Source: a virus. Taken from it: a DNA stretch of 45,822 bases. The DNA lies in the IMG/VR virus record IMGVR_UViG_3300025132_000072, positions 1 to 45,822 of that record. The stretch is one strand, 5' to 3'. The notes beneath the pieces were generated by a model. The model had not been told where the DNA came from. It made no database searches and was given only the letters and a program-made list of their open reading frames with translations. Shown here piece by piece: positions 38,128 to 45,023 of this stretch. How positions within the stretch are numbered: the stretch's first letter is position 1; each line of letters opens with the position of its first letter. Both the position numbers and the translations under genes were made by a program.

Positions 38128-38975
38128 TGTATTCCCTTTCCTTTTATTTGTTTTTTATTGGTATTGATTATTTCTAAAAGTCTCTTGACTTCACGACCAA
38201 TGGCATCATACCCAATACCACTAACCGATTCTATTTTCTTGTTCGTTATGTTCATGTTCTCCATAGTAGCCACAATAGAACAATAGGCGGCTGGAGTACT
38301 TGGCTTGATATTCTCGTTAGACTTCGAGAGTATATTATCAAAGTGAATTGATAGTTGTGAAACCTTTCCTAGATAAGAAGGGTAGTGAGTTAGTTCTTCT
38401 GCTAACAACATGGCATATTTTTCAGAAAACGGTCTGCATTCTTTTATTAGAAAGACTCCAGTATTGTTTTCTTCCTTTGCTATTTTCCTAGCCAACCTAA
38501 ACACAGACTTCTTGTTGCATTCATATTCAGCACAGACTTCTTTCAGTGTGAAGGGAAGTGACTCATTCTTCAAACAATAGTAGACTAGTGCCGCCGCCCT
38601 ATCTTCAAGAGGAGCAGTAGAGAAGGTGTGCTTTCTGTATAGTGTCAAATACAATTCTTCTACGGTAGTAAAGATTGTAGATGTTCTTGGTATTTTCAAA
38701 GACGCCATCAGTAGTCTGCACATTGAAACTCCTTTATACACTGCTTTATTTTCGATTTGAGCGAATGCTAGTGATTTGGGTTTGATGGTCTGTAGTCCCA
38801 TCTCATGTAAATTAGAAGACCAACGCTCTCTAATAATGGAACCTTGGTTGTCCTGTAGATAAGTTCCTTGTTCAAAAGGTTCGGTCACTAGAACCAAACC
38901 ACACTCTTCACAAACTAGTTCTCCTAAGACTTCATCAAATTTATTGTGCGTCGATTGGCACTCTAAGCATTTCAT
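38109..38975 (-). CDS. tfb: Transcription initiation factor B (TFB/TFIIB)
   Basis: 288 residues. Zinc ribbon CLEC...CEEC (residues 3-6 and ~24-27), a B-reader/linker with ERWSSNLHEMGLQTIKPKSL, and two cyclin repeats (LEDRAAALVYYCLKNESLPF and KPSTPAAYCSIVATMENMNI). It would recruit RNA polymerase to TATA/BRE promoters with host TBP. Viral TFB suggests that viral genes are transcribed from dedicated promoters. Start ATG 38975 has GGTGA; a GTG at 38984 is open. Stop overlaps the zinc-finger gene. Confidence 0.9.
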   Translation of the reverse strand: MKCLECQSTHNKFDEVLGELVCEECGLVLVTEPFEQGTYLQDNQGSIIRERWSSNLHEMGLQTIKPKSLAFAQIENKAVYKGVSMCRLLMASLKIPRTSTIFTTVEELYLTLYRKHTFSTAPLEDRAAALVYYCLKNESLPFTLKEVCAEYECNKKSVFRLARKIAKEENNTGVFLIKECRPFSEKYAMLLAEELTHYPSYLGKVSQLSIHFDNILSKSNENIKPSTPAAYCSIVATMENMNITNKKIESVSGIGYDAIGREVKRLLEIINTNKKQIKGKGIQWLDSV

Positions 38976-40305
38976 TTCCTTCACCTTTATATTTTAATTC
39001 AAAACTGCTACTAAATGGATTGTTCTTTATGAGTTTAGATGGTTTGTTAATTTTCTCGGAGTCCATAATCAATCTAGGTTTAGACTTCGTGACTTCGATT
39101 CCTAAAGTACTAACACGACTCATAGTCATTCTATCATTCAATAAGGAGAGAATTCTCGAAGCGAATTGGTCGCCAAGAGAAGGGTTCTTTCCTCCAGTGT
39201 TTATACAGATGCTAGCACCCCAACACATTTTCTTGTCTGTACTATTCACGGAATCGACTCTAAGCATTTGAGTACTAACTGCTTGAACTCCTATTTTTTC
39301 TCTAGTGAGATTACTCTTGGAGCCAGAGAGTAGCCAATCGGCAGATTGTCCGGAGACAATGATTCGTATTGATTCTTTGCTATCATTTCTTTTCACTCTG
39401 TCCGGATATTGAACCAGTAAATCATCGAGAAGAGTCATAGCCCTTTCTTGCACTAGTTTTTCCGAGCGGTTCTGTTCTAAGAAAGCCATCATCAATTTAG
39501 TTTCTGCTTCTGTAGGTTGCTTATTCATTAAACGAGTAAAGAGAGTTTTAGGACTAAGGAACTTCCAGTTCCCTACTTTCTTCCCATGACGATAAAAACC
39601 AATCATAGTCATTAAGTCCTTTTGAGATATTTTACCCCAAACATTTGAACTAATTTCTATTGCATAGTTATCATCGGAAATCTGCATTACTTGTAATCTA
39701 ACATTGATTGTTCGACCCTCTATCATATATTGATACGGTAGTCTAGAAGTAAGGACATATCTAATATCTTCCGGAACTAGAATAGAAGAAGTCACAATAT
39801 CCCTCAACTCTTTCCTTGAGAGAGCAGTTTCCTTCCTTTGTGTTTTAGCATCAACATCTAAAAGAATTCTAGCGAGAATAGGAGCGATATGTTTTCTAGA
39901 AGTAGTTATTCCATTGATTGAATAGGAACTACCTTTCTTAGAAATTAAAACTTCTACCTCCCTATTAGGAGATACTATGCTATTAGTACTAGAATTAAAG
40001 GTGACTACAAAAACCAATTCATCGTTTTCTGGCCATTCTGTGTATGTATTGCCGGACTCACTAATCTTATTGATGCTATAGTATTGCTTTCTATTATATG
40101 CTCCTTTTAGGATTTTGCTGAATGCTTCGGTAGTTTTCTCTAAAATAGGGTCTGCTGAATATAATACCCTAGAATCTACACGGTTTCTGTTGGGGATAAG
40201 ATGTTGAGCGTATGCAACACTCCTTCCATCCTTTTCAAAATGCACAGTGCATGTTAGTGTTCTATTGTTTTCTTGTGTGGCTATTTCAAATTGTATTGTT
40301 CTCAT
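38941..40305 (-). CDS. 455-residue-class unknown protein upstream of TFB
   Basis: About 454 residues, with alternating strands in the first ~120 (QFEIATQENNRTLTCTVHFE...) and helical segments later. A central FYRHGKKVGNWKFLSPKTLF and a C-terminal ...SIRIIVSGQSADWLLSGSKS are not recognised. It partly overlaps TFB (35 bases). ATG 40305 is preferred over GTG 40314; the latter overlaps the upstream stop as GTGA, so it remains possible. Location next to TFB suggests a role in regulation or replication. Function unknown. Confidence 0.5.
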   Translation of the reverse strand: MRTIQFEIATQENNRTLTCTVHFEKDGRSVAYAQHLIPNRNRVDSRVLYSADPILEKTTEAFSKILKGAYNRKQYYSINKISESGNTYTEWPENDELVFVVTFNSSTNSIVSPNREVEVLISKKGSSYSINGITTSRKHIAPILARILLDVDAKTQRKETALSRKELRDIVTSSILVPEDIRYVLTSRLPYQYMIEGRTINVRLQVMQISDDNYAIEISSNVWGKISQKDLMTMIGFYRHGKKVGNWKFLSPKTLFTRLMNKQPTEAETKLMMAFLEQNRSEKLVQERAMTLLDDLLVQYPDRVKRNDSKESIRIIVSGQSADWLLSGSKSNLTREKIGVQAVSTQMLRVDSVNSTDKKMCWGASICINTGGKNPSLGDQFASRILSLLNDRMTMSRVSTLGIEVTKSKPRLIMDSEKINKPSKLIKNNPFSSSFELKYKGEGNEMLRVPIDAQ

Positions 40306-40310
40306 TGTAA

Positions 40311-40469
40311 TCACATCATATATGTTTTTGATTTGTATTGTTTGAGGCAGTTTTCATGCGCCTCTAATTTCATGTCTTGTGGTGTCATTAAAGAGCCACC
40401 ACATACTCTGCATTTGGTCGCTATTGGGCGACCTCGATTGTTCTTAGTATAGTCGGGGTTTTTACTCAT
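40311..40469 (-). CDS. 52-aa C2HC zinc peptide
   Basis: MSKNPDYTKNNRGRPIATKC then RVCGGSLMTPQDMKLEAHEN and C. CRVC...HENC gives a Cys2-His-Cys finger; the first 20 residues are basic. ATG 40469 overlaps the upstream gene's end. Another member of the set of mini zinc proteins. Confidence 0.5.
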   Translation of the reverse strand: MSKNPDYTKNNRGRPIATKCRVCGGSLMTPQDMKLEAHENCLKQYKSKTYMM

Positions 40470-40752
40470 CTTCGTTCATCTCCGTATATCCAATAATAAA
40501 TCGTTTTTCGACTACCTTTCTTTCTAGGTAGGCGTGGAACCCTATGTCAACTGCGATATTGTTATTCCATAGGGCCTGTTTTAGTCTAGAGACAACCATG
40601 TAGCATTTGCCTTTATTGTCTCTTCCGCTCGTTTCTTCATAGCGGATTCTTTCGACTACTCTTCTGTAGTCGGGGTGACTCTCTTCCAAGAAATCGTCAA
40701 GAATAAGAACAGCGAGTTTCTTACACTCATCGAAGTCTCGGAAGAGAGCCAT
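40462..40752 (-). CDS. 96-aa unknown protein
   Basis: MALFRDFDECKKLAVLILDD then FLEESHPDYRRVVERIRYEE and strands (KCYMVVSRLKQALWNNNIAV, KRFIIGYTEMNEDE). Helix-helix-strand order could be a small alpha/beta fold. Directly downstream of the ubiquitin-like protein gene, so a partner is conceivable. It has no catalytic E2-type Cys motif. A 45-base gap without a gene separates it from 40798. Confidence 0.45.
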   Translation of the reverse strand: MALFRDFDECKKLAVLILDDFLEESHPDYRRVVERIRYEETSGRDNKGKCYMVVSRLKQALWNNNIAVDIGFHAYLERKVVEKRFIIGYTEMNEDE

Positions 40753-40797
40753 AGTTTCACTTTTGGGAAAGTTGTAGTTATGGGAGAGAGGACAACC

Positions 40798-41004
40798 TCA
40801 AAGAGAACCTCCGACAATAGCGGGGGTTAGGTCAACGGATTGAACAGTGTCCCAATTGATACTGTTAATTCCTTCTCGGCTAACCATTTCTCCATTGACA
40901 AAGACCCAATGTGTGGGGTGATTGTCAATCTGTTCAATGACTTCCGAAGAAGCCATCTCAACTTGCGTGTGTCCTGTTTCATTTAAAATTCGTAGTGTAA
41001 TCAT
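40798..41004 (-). CDS. Ubiquitin-like beta-grasp protein with C-terminal GG-SL
   Basis: 68 residues: strands MITLRILNET and HTQVEMA, helix SSEVIEQIDNH, strand THWVFVNGEMV, then the segment INWDTVQSVDLTPAIVGGSL. The order beta-beta-alpha-beta-beta and the ending D.V....P.I.GG match ThiS/MoaD/Ubl proteins, whose terminal GG is adenylated by an E1. Here the GG (65-66) is followed by Ser-Leu, as in precursors that must be trimmed by a peptidase. The same genome encodes an E1-like enzyme (37349-37942) and a JAMM peptidase (36190-36777). GGTGAT precedes ATG 41004. Fold and role are inference from pattern. Confidence 0.6.
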   Translation of the reverse strand: MITLRILNETGHTQVEMASSEVIEQIDNHPTHWVFVNGEMVSREGINSINWDTVQSVDLTPAIVGGSL

Positions 41005-41016
41005 ATTATCACCTTC

Positions 41017-42093
41017 TCATTTCTCCCATGTTCTACCACTATATAAGCGGTCACTTTCCCTTTCTTGTTTGGCTTGCTCTAGAGCGATAGCCCGTCCTAG
41101 TTGTAGTCTAGAGAATCTTTCTATGTCGCTGTTCTCCATGTTCAACTCTTGCGCCCTTTCGATTTGCTCCTGTGAAGGAGATTCAATAAAACGCTTGATA
41201 GTGATAATGTCATTTGCATTCAATGACATAAAAGAAGAGTTTCTATGTGCCATCACATACTGTTGTTCCAACTTCCTAATGAAATTCTTTTCAGCAGGAG
41301 ATAGGAATTCCCAATTTTGTAAATAACCTTTATCGGAAAAACCATACCATTCTAACATATCAGTAGTAATCCATTTAGTTCTTTTATCTTCTAGCGACTT
41401 TCTATAGTCAGCATATTCTTCCTCTGTAAAAGAACGACCGTTGATTGTCGCTCCTCCAACAAATCTGTAAAAGTAATCTAGGTCGGCTAACAATGACTTG
41501 TTAGGATAGCCTCTTCCGTTTATCTGCGCCCTACGATTATTAGGATGGTTCCATCTCCAAACAATAGAAGCCATGCCTTCTTTATTGGCTCTCTTTCGTA
41601 ATTTGGAACCTCTGTAATTATTAGTCACATTCAACCTTAAGTCCAATTCTCGTACTGCTGTGAACTTCTCAACAAATTCTTCACCATGTTTAGACCACCA
41701 TGCTTCATTCTTCATTCCTTCAATACGAACAGAAATCCATTCTTCAATCATAGCGTCTGTGATAAGTTCCCTATCAATTCCCTCACTCTTTTCAATCTCT
41801 TTCAAGATAAGATAGGAGTTGATATGGTCGGAACCAACAGCCATAGTAAGTCCAGTGATAGTATTACGAATAGCAAAGTGATAAACAATACTGTGTCCAC
41901 AAAGACAGTAGCCATAATCTCTAACCCATTCGGGTATTTCAGTATCATCTTCACCATTCCACCACCAACACTCACCGGTAGCCTCCCACTCTAGTTTAGC
42001 ATCATCGTAGTTATCAGCCTCGGATAAGAAGGTAAGTTCTCTCTTTAGTGCTCGGTCCCATCGACCATTACCTAGTTCTCTCTTGAACTTCAA
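41017..42093 (-). CDS. 358-aa protein with CxCGH zinc motif
   Basis: TTG 42093 is chosen (GGAGG six bases before, TTGA overlap with the previous stop); an ATG at 42099 is possible. After ~60 residues comes YGYCLCGHSIVYHFAIRN, TITGLTMAVGSDHINSYLIL. The C-x-C-G-H...N..TG....VGS...N pattern occurs in phage and archaeal proteins and probably binds zinc. The rest is helical and Trp/Glu-rich. It directly precedes the ubiquitin-like gene. Function unknown; possible target or partner of that system. Confidence 0.45.
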   Translation of the reverse strand: MKFKRELGNGRWDRALKRELTFLSEADNYDDAKLEWEATGECWWWNGEDDTEIPEWVRDYGYCLCGHSIVYHFAIRNTITGLTMAVGSDHINSYLILKEIEKSEGIDRELITDAMIEEWISVRIEGMKNEAWWSKHGEEFVEKFTAVRELDLRLNVTNNYRGSKLRKRANKEGMASIVWRWNHPNNRRAQINGRGYPNKSLLADLDYFYRFVGGATINGRSFTEEEYADYRKSLEDKRTKWITTDMLEWYGFSDKGYLQNWEFLSPAEKNFIRKLEQQYVMAHRNSSFMSLNANDIITIKRFIESPSQEQIERAQELNMENSDIERFSRLQLGRAIALEQAKQERESDRLYSGRTWEK

Positions 42094-42356
42094 GCCCATT
42101 CCTCCGTATCCATCTTCTCATTCTTTCGCTGTTCCAATAAGAATCCCGTAAGAATCTCGTCCATCTTGTCTTGTAGGTTATCAATAATACCTGCAATAAC
42201 CCGACGGTTAAGACTAATCCAAATTCTATGGTGGGTATTCAATACCACCTTTGGTTCATCGTTCTCGTTCATGCTAATTACCATAGGCGGCATGTGTTCA
42301 TTGTCAATCAATTTAAATTCTACCTGTGTTTTATTGTCTCTATTTCGTGTGTCCAT
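42090..42356 (-). CDS. 88-aa unknown protein
   Basis: MDTRNRDNKTQVEFKLIDNE, strands with MVISMNENDEPKVVLNTHHR, and helix SLNRRVIAGIIDNLQDKMDE. The central strands and helix suggest a compact fold. GAGGAATAAAA precedes the ATG at 42356. No family recognised. Confidence 0.45.
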   Translation of the reverse strand: MDTRNRDNKTQVEFKLIDNEHMPPMVISMNENDEPKVVLNTHHRIWISLNRRVIAGIIDNLQDKMDEILTGFLLEQRKNEKMDTEEWA

Positions 42357-42567
42357 TTTTATTCCTCATGTATTGTTCGTATTCTTTTAATTTATAGTGG
42401 AGAATGTCTCTCTCTTCTGTAGCATCTGTATATACAACCAATAATTCGCTTGCCCTCTTACAGGATTCAGCCCACCTTCTTCTAAGTTGTTCATAGTTAT
42501 ATTCATCTAAAGTCATTGGTCCGAGGAAATACCCCCTCGGAACTAGTATTTTTCTTGTTTCAATCAT
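42340..42567 (-). CDS. 75-aa helical protein
   Basis: MIETRKILVPRGYFLGPMTL then DEYNYEQLRRRWAESCKRAS and a second helix ERDILHYKLKEYEQYMRNK. Mostly helical, possibly coiled coil. AGAGGAATAAAA before ATG 42567. Function unknown. Confidence 0.45.
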   Translation of the reverse strand: MIETRKILVPRGYFLGPMTLDEYNYEQLRRRWAESCKRASELLVVYTDATEERDILHYKLKEYEQYMRNKNGHTK

Positions 42568-42919
42568 TTTTATTCCTCTTTATTGTTGCTTTTTCTTTTG
42601 TGTGTCTATTTCCTTCGGCGGTGAAGAAGTGGGTTTTTTTGTAGTAAGTTTTCCACCCATAGCGGTTAATCGTATTTTCTTTAACGCACTGAGCCACTCT
42701 TCTGTAAGTATCCTTTCCGCCCTGTCTACCGAATTGGCGGACTGCTCCTCGGTATCCTATTCTCTCTCTACCTAGTGTCCGATAGTGATGTATGATAATG
42801 TCATAGAATTCAGTCTTATCATATTGCTTATTCTCATCTAGAGAATCAAAGGTCAATTCAATACTTTCCTTCATCAAAGGCCAATTGATTCTCTTTATCG
42901 CTCCCCTTCCCATAGTCAT
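42560..42919 (-). CDS. Basic winged-helix-like protein
   Basis: 119 residues: MTMGRGAIKRINWPLMKESI, DKTEFYDIIIHHYRTLGRER, IGYRGAVRQFGRQGGKDTYR, then a basic tail KEKATIKRNKND. Helices of a possible DNA-binding domain with many R/K. Start ATG 42919 overlaps the upstream stop. No family recognised. Confidence 0.4.
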   Translation of the reverse strand: MTMGRGAIKRINWPLMKESIELTFDSLDENKQYDKTEFYDIIIHHYRTLGRERIGYRGAVRQFGRQGGKDTYRRVAQCVKENTINRYGWKTYYKKTHFFTAEGNRHTKEKATIKRNKND

Positions 42920-43266
42920 TCTTCCTGTGTTGAGAAGGGAGGATAGAGTATAGTCAAACCAACCATAGCACCATTTTCGTCATACTCGGCTTCCGAATAG
43001 TTATCCAATAAGAATTCATAGGCTTCTTCGGTAATAGTGTATTCTGCTCCTCTATTGGTTCTATGATTAACAAACCTAATACCTCTTCCCTGTAGTTTTC
43101 TTTGAAGGGCAATTATACCTGCCCTCACTGCGTTTTTGGCAGGTAGGGTTTCTAATGAATCTAGGCCGGACACAATAAGAGCCTCGGCTAGTTCATTTTT
43201 AGTTGCTTTCTTCTTCTTCATTAGTTCACTAATGATTAGTCTCTGTTCCATCGTATTTATATTCAT
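42916..43266 (-). CDS. Winged-helix protein
   Basis: 116 residues: MEQRLIISELMKKKKATKNE (from M6), LAEALIVSGLDSL, NAVRAGIIALQRKLQGRGIR, FVNHRTNRGAEYTITEEAYE. This reads as a helix-turn-helix with a wing (GAEYTIT). It resembles a transcription regulator or a response-regulator-like DNA-binding domain. TGAGGAATTAAA precedes ATG 43266. The 73-base gap on its 3' side of the tRNAs holds no gene I can support. Confidence 0.5.
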   Translation of the reverse strand: MNINTMEQRLIISELMKKKKATKNELAEALIVSGLDSLETLPAKNAVRAGIIALQRKLQGRGIRFVNHRTNRGAEYTITEEAYEFLLDNYSEAEYDENGAMVGLTILYPPFSTQEE

Positions 43267-43339
43267 TTTAATTCCTCATTATTAGGCATCGCACCCTTAC
43301 GGTAGTCATTGATAGTACTACTACACTATTTGAATTAGT

Positions 43340-43413
43340 GGAACAAACAGGATTTGAACCTGTGGTCACTCGGTTATGAGCCGAGAGCATTAACCAAACT
43401 ATGCTATTGTTCC
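43340..43413 (-). tRNA. tRNA-Met (CAT)
   Basis: 74 bases. Acceptor GGAACAA/TTGTTCC, D arm, anticodon stem CTCGG/CCGAG with loop CTCATAA (anticodon CAT), T arm with GGTTCAAAT. CCA is not encoded. It may be elongator Met, initiator, or Ile if the C is modified; sequence alone does not decide. Transcribed with the neighbouring tRNAs. Confidence 0.9.
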
Positions 43414-43419
43414 GTAGGT

Positions 43420-43501
43420 GTCGAAGGCAGGATTTGAACCTGCGAACCATTTAGGACAGGAGTTTAAGCCCTGCGTGTTTGACCTACTCCACCACTTCGA
43501 C
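43420..43501 (-). tRNA. tRNA-Leu (TAA)
   Basis: 82 bases, class II with a long variable arm (CCTAAATGGTT). Acceptor GTCGAAG/CTTCGAC; anticodon stem CAGGG/TCCTG with loop CTTAAAC (anticodon TAA); T arm GCAGG/CCTGC. Reads TTA and TTG, frequent in this AT-rich genome. Confidence 0.9.
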
Positions 43502-43507
43502 ATTGGC

Positions 43508-43578
43508 GAGCGCAACAGGAGTCGAACCCGTATCACCGGCTTAGAAGGCCAGTATGCTATCCATTACACCATGCGCTC
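43508..43578 (-). tRNA. tRNA-Arg (TCT)
   Basis: 71 bases. Acceptor GAGCGCA/TGCGCTC; anticodon stem CTGGC/GCCGG with loop CTTCTAA (anticodon TCT, codons AGA/AGG). AGA is the main Arg codon in these genes. Its 5' end overlaps the last codons and stop (43564) of a winged-helix gene by 15 bases. Confidence 0.9.
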
Positions 43579-43812
43579 ATTTGTCAATTTCCATACATTA
43601 ACAGAATAACTGTACTGACTAAAATCAGCAATTACTCTTTCAGTTCCAATCTTTTCAAATTGTTTATGTCGAGATAGTAAATTACCAATTCTACTACCAC
43701 CCGAAGCCTCCTTCGGCCAGCGATTTTGATACTCGTCTATTATCTCGACTGTGTTTTTACTTCCATTCGCTAGTATTGTTTCTAGTCTTTGGATTGTTCT
43801 CTTGTTTGCCAT
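43564..43812 (-). CDS. Winged-helix protein overlapping tRNA-Arg
   Basis: 82 residues: MANKRTIQRLETILANGSKN, TVEIIDEYQNRW, RIGNLLSRHKQFEKIGTERV. Helix, turn, helix and recognition helix similar to the tandem winged-helix genes at 28.6-29.3 kb. ATG 43812 has GGTGAC before it; the frame is open to 43842. The final codons E-R-M-V-stop lie inside the tRNA-Arg gene. Confidence 0.55.
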   Translation of the reverse strand: MANKRTIQRLETILANGSKNTVEIIDEYQNRWPKEASGGSRIGNLLSRHKQFEKIGTERVIADFSQYSYSVNVWKLTNERMV

Positions 43813-43826
43813 GTCGTCACCATGCT

Positions 43827-44123
43827 TCACATGATGCTCCAATTCAAAAGGTATTCGGCATTGCCATTAGCAACGCTATACTCTAAGGCTCTAATTGATT
43901 CTTCTTCATCATGATTATTTTCCACGATAATAGAAGCAAGACAAAGACTTAGCCTCTCTTTAGAAAGTTTCTCGGCTAGTACATTAGCAATCCTAATTGC
44001 TAGTTCTTCTTTCAAACGCTCCTCCCACATGATACAGTAGCAGGGTTCCTTGTAAAGAACATCATGAGTATGACATTCTACAATTCGTTCTCCAGTTCCA
44101 TTACATTCAGTACATTCGCTCAT
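43827..44123 (-). CDS. 98-aa zinc protein with CxxCxGxG motif
   Basis: MSECTECNGTGERIVECHTH and EPCYCIMWEERLKEELAIRI. C4-x2-C7-N-G-T-G plus a later C-x-C resembles one DnaJ-type zinc repeat, then a long helix. Function unknown. Start ATG 44123 overlaps the acidic end of the upstream gene (ATGA). Confidence 0.5.
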   Translation of the reverse strand: MSECTECNGTGERIVECHTHDVLYKEPCYCIMWEERLKEELAIRIANVLAEKLSKERLSLCLASIIVENNHDEEESIRALEYSVANGNAEYLLNWSIM

Positions 44124-44338
44124 TCTTCCTCATCTCCAAATAAGTCAGCATAAGAACCGTCTTCTGCGTGTGCTTCTCGGAGTACGATTTCATAGTCGTT
44201 CATTCCAGCATAATAGGCATATAGGTTAATTCTTTTCAATACATACGAATAAGTGTAGTCTATTCCAGCAACCTTTGTCTTAGGAAACATTTCGTCTAGC
44301 ATTTCTTCATAGTATTCTTTCATAATTTTTTCATTCAT
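44120..44338 (-). CDS. 72-aa acidic protein
   Basis: MNEKIMKEYYEEMLDEMFPK then TYSYVLKRINLYAYYAGMND and acidic end FGDEEE. Tyr/Glu-rich helical protein. CGAGGAATAAAA precedes the start. Its GAGGAAGAA-TGA end forms the next gene's ribosome site. No family recognised. Confidence 0.45.
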   Translation of the reverse strand: MNEKIMKEYYEEMLDEMFPKTKVAGIDYTYSYVLKRINLYAYYAGMNDYEIVLREAHAEDGSYADLFGDEEE

Positions 44339-44570
44339 TTTTATTCCTCGTTATCGGTTCGGGTATCCATTCCGGATTGTATTGTATATGAATATCTTCC
44401 ATGCACCCGTAGCATAGTCGAGTTAGTATTTTCTCTTCCATCTCTTCCATATCTAGAGTTTGGAATTCGATTAGCATATTGACAGAAGCACCAAGTCCAC
44501 ACTTGTTGCACTTAGGCTTTCTGTCAATCTTTTCTTCGCTAACAAAGAATGATTTAATCCAATTTATCAT
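44331..44570 (-). CDS. 79-aa zinc ribbon protein
   Basis: MINWIKSFFVSEEKIDRKPK then CNKCGLGASVNMLIEFQTLD and CYGC. CNKC and CYGC about 33 residues apart form a four-Cys zinc ribbon; the N-terminal 10 residues are amphipathic. ATG 44570 is chosen; GTG 44579 is open. Function unknown. Confidence 0.5.
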   Translation of the reverse strand: MINWIKSFFVSEEKIDRKPKCNKCGLGASVNMLIEFQTLDMEEMEEKILTRLCYGCMEDIHIQYNPEWIPEPITRNKNE

Positions 44571-44733
44571 TGGAATCACTCAACTGTCCAGCAAAGAAAG
44601 ACTTGTAGGCATCAACCAATACTTGTGTATTGTTGTAGTTGTGTGTAGAAGCAGAAGCCATCCATTGATAATATTCATTGATTAGTTTAATCAAATATTC
44701 GGGGTCGTTATTCCACTGTCCCTTATCTTTCAT
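44554..44733 (-). CDS. 59-aa unknown helical protein
   Basis: From ATG 44733 (MKDKGQWNNDPEYLIKLINE then YYQWMASASTHNYNNTQVLV), helical with aromatic residues. ATGA overlap with the upstream winged-helix-like gene. The frame is open to 44751. Function unknown. Confidence 0.4.
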   Translation of the reverse strand: MKDKGQWNNDPEYLIKLINEYYQWMASASTHNYNNTQVLVDAYKSFFAGQLSDSNDKLD

Positions 44734-45023
44734 TCTTCTCGCCTCTTCCAAATAGCACGATGGTTAGCAGATTGTCGGTGGGGTATTGTACCGTCTTGAA
44801 CATTAGATTTAGCATAGTGTCTCCTCAAGAGAGAACCTACTGCGTGGACATTCCTTGGCATATGATTAGGATGAATCATACCTTTTAGTTCTATAAATAG
44901 TTCATTGGCATACCATTCCTCTTTCTTATCGAAGCATTCATCTATAGCAGAAAGAGCATAGCAATTCTTTCCACGAAACTTCTTTCTGTTTCTCCTGTGC
45001 GTCACTGTAGTATGTCTAGCCAT
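44730..45023 (-). CDS. Basic winged-helix-like protein
   Basis: 97 residues from ATG 45023: MARHTTVTHRRNRKKFRGKN, AIDECFDKKEEWYANELFIE, NVHAVGSLLRRHYAKSNVQD. A basic N-terminal arm, then helices and a recognition helix (VGSLLRRH) like the other winged-helix genes here. The start lies eight bases inside the helicase gene end, with GGAG before it; the frame is open to 45095. Confidence 0.45.
   Translation of the reverse strand: MARHTTVTHRRNRKKFRGKNCYALSAIDECFDKKEEWYANELFIELKGMIHPNHMPRNVHAVGSLLRRHYAKSNVQDGTIPHRQSANHRAIWKRREE

Noticed and set aside
43268-43450. 60-codon - strand open frame over the tRNAs
   Set aside because: It lies across tRNA-Met and tRNA-Leu and has no ribosome site; it is a chance frame.
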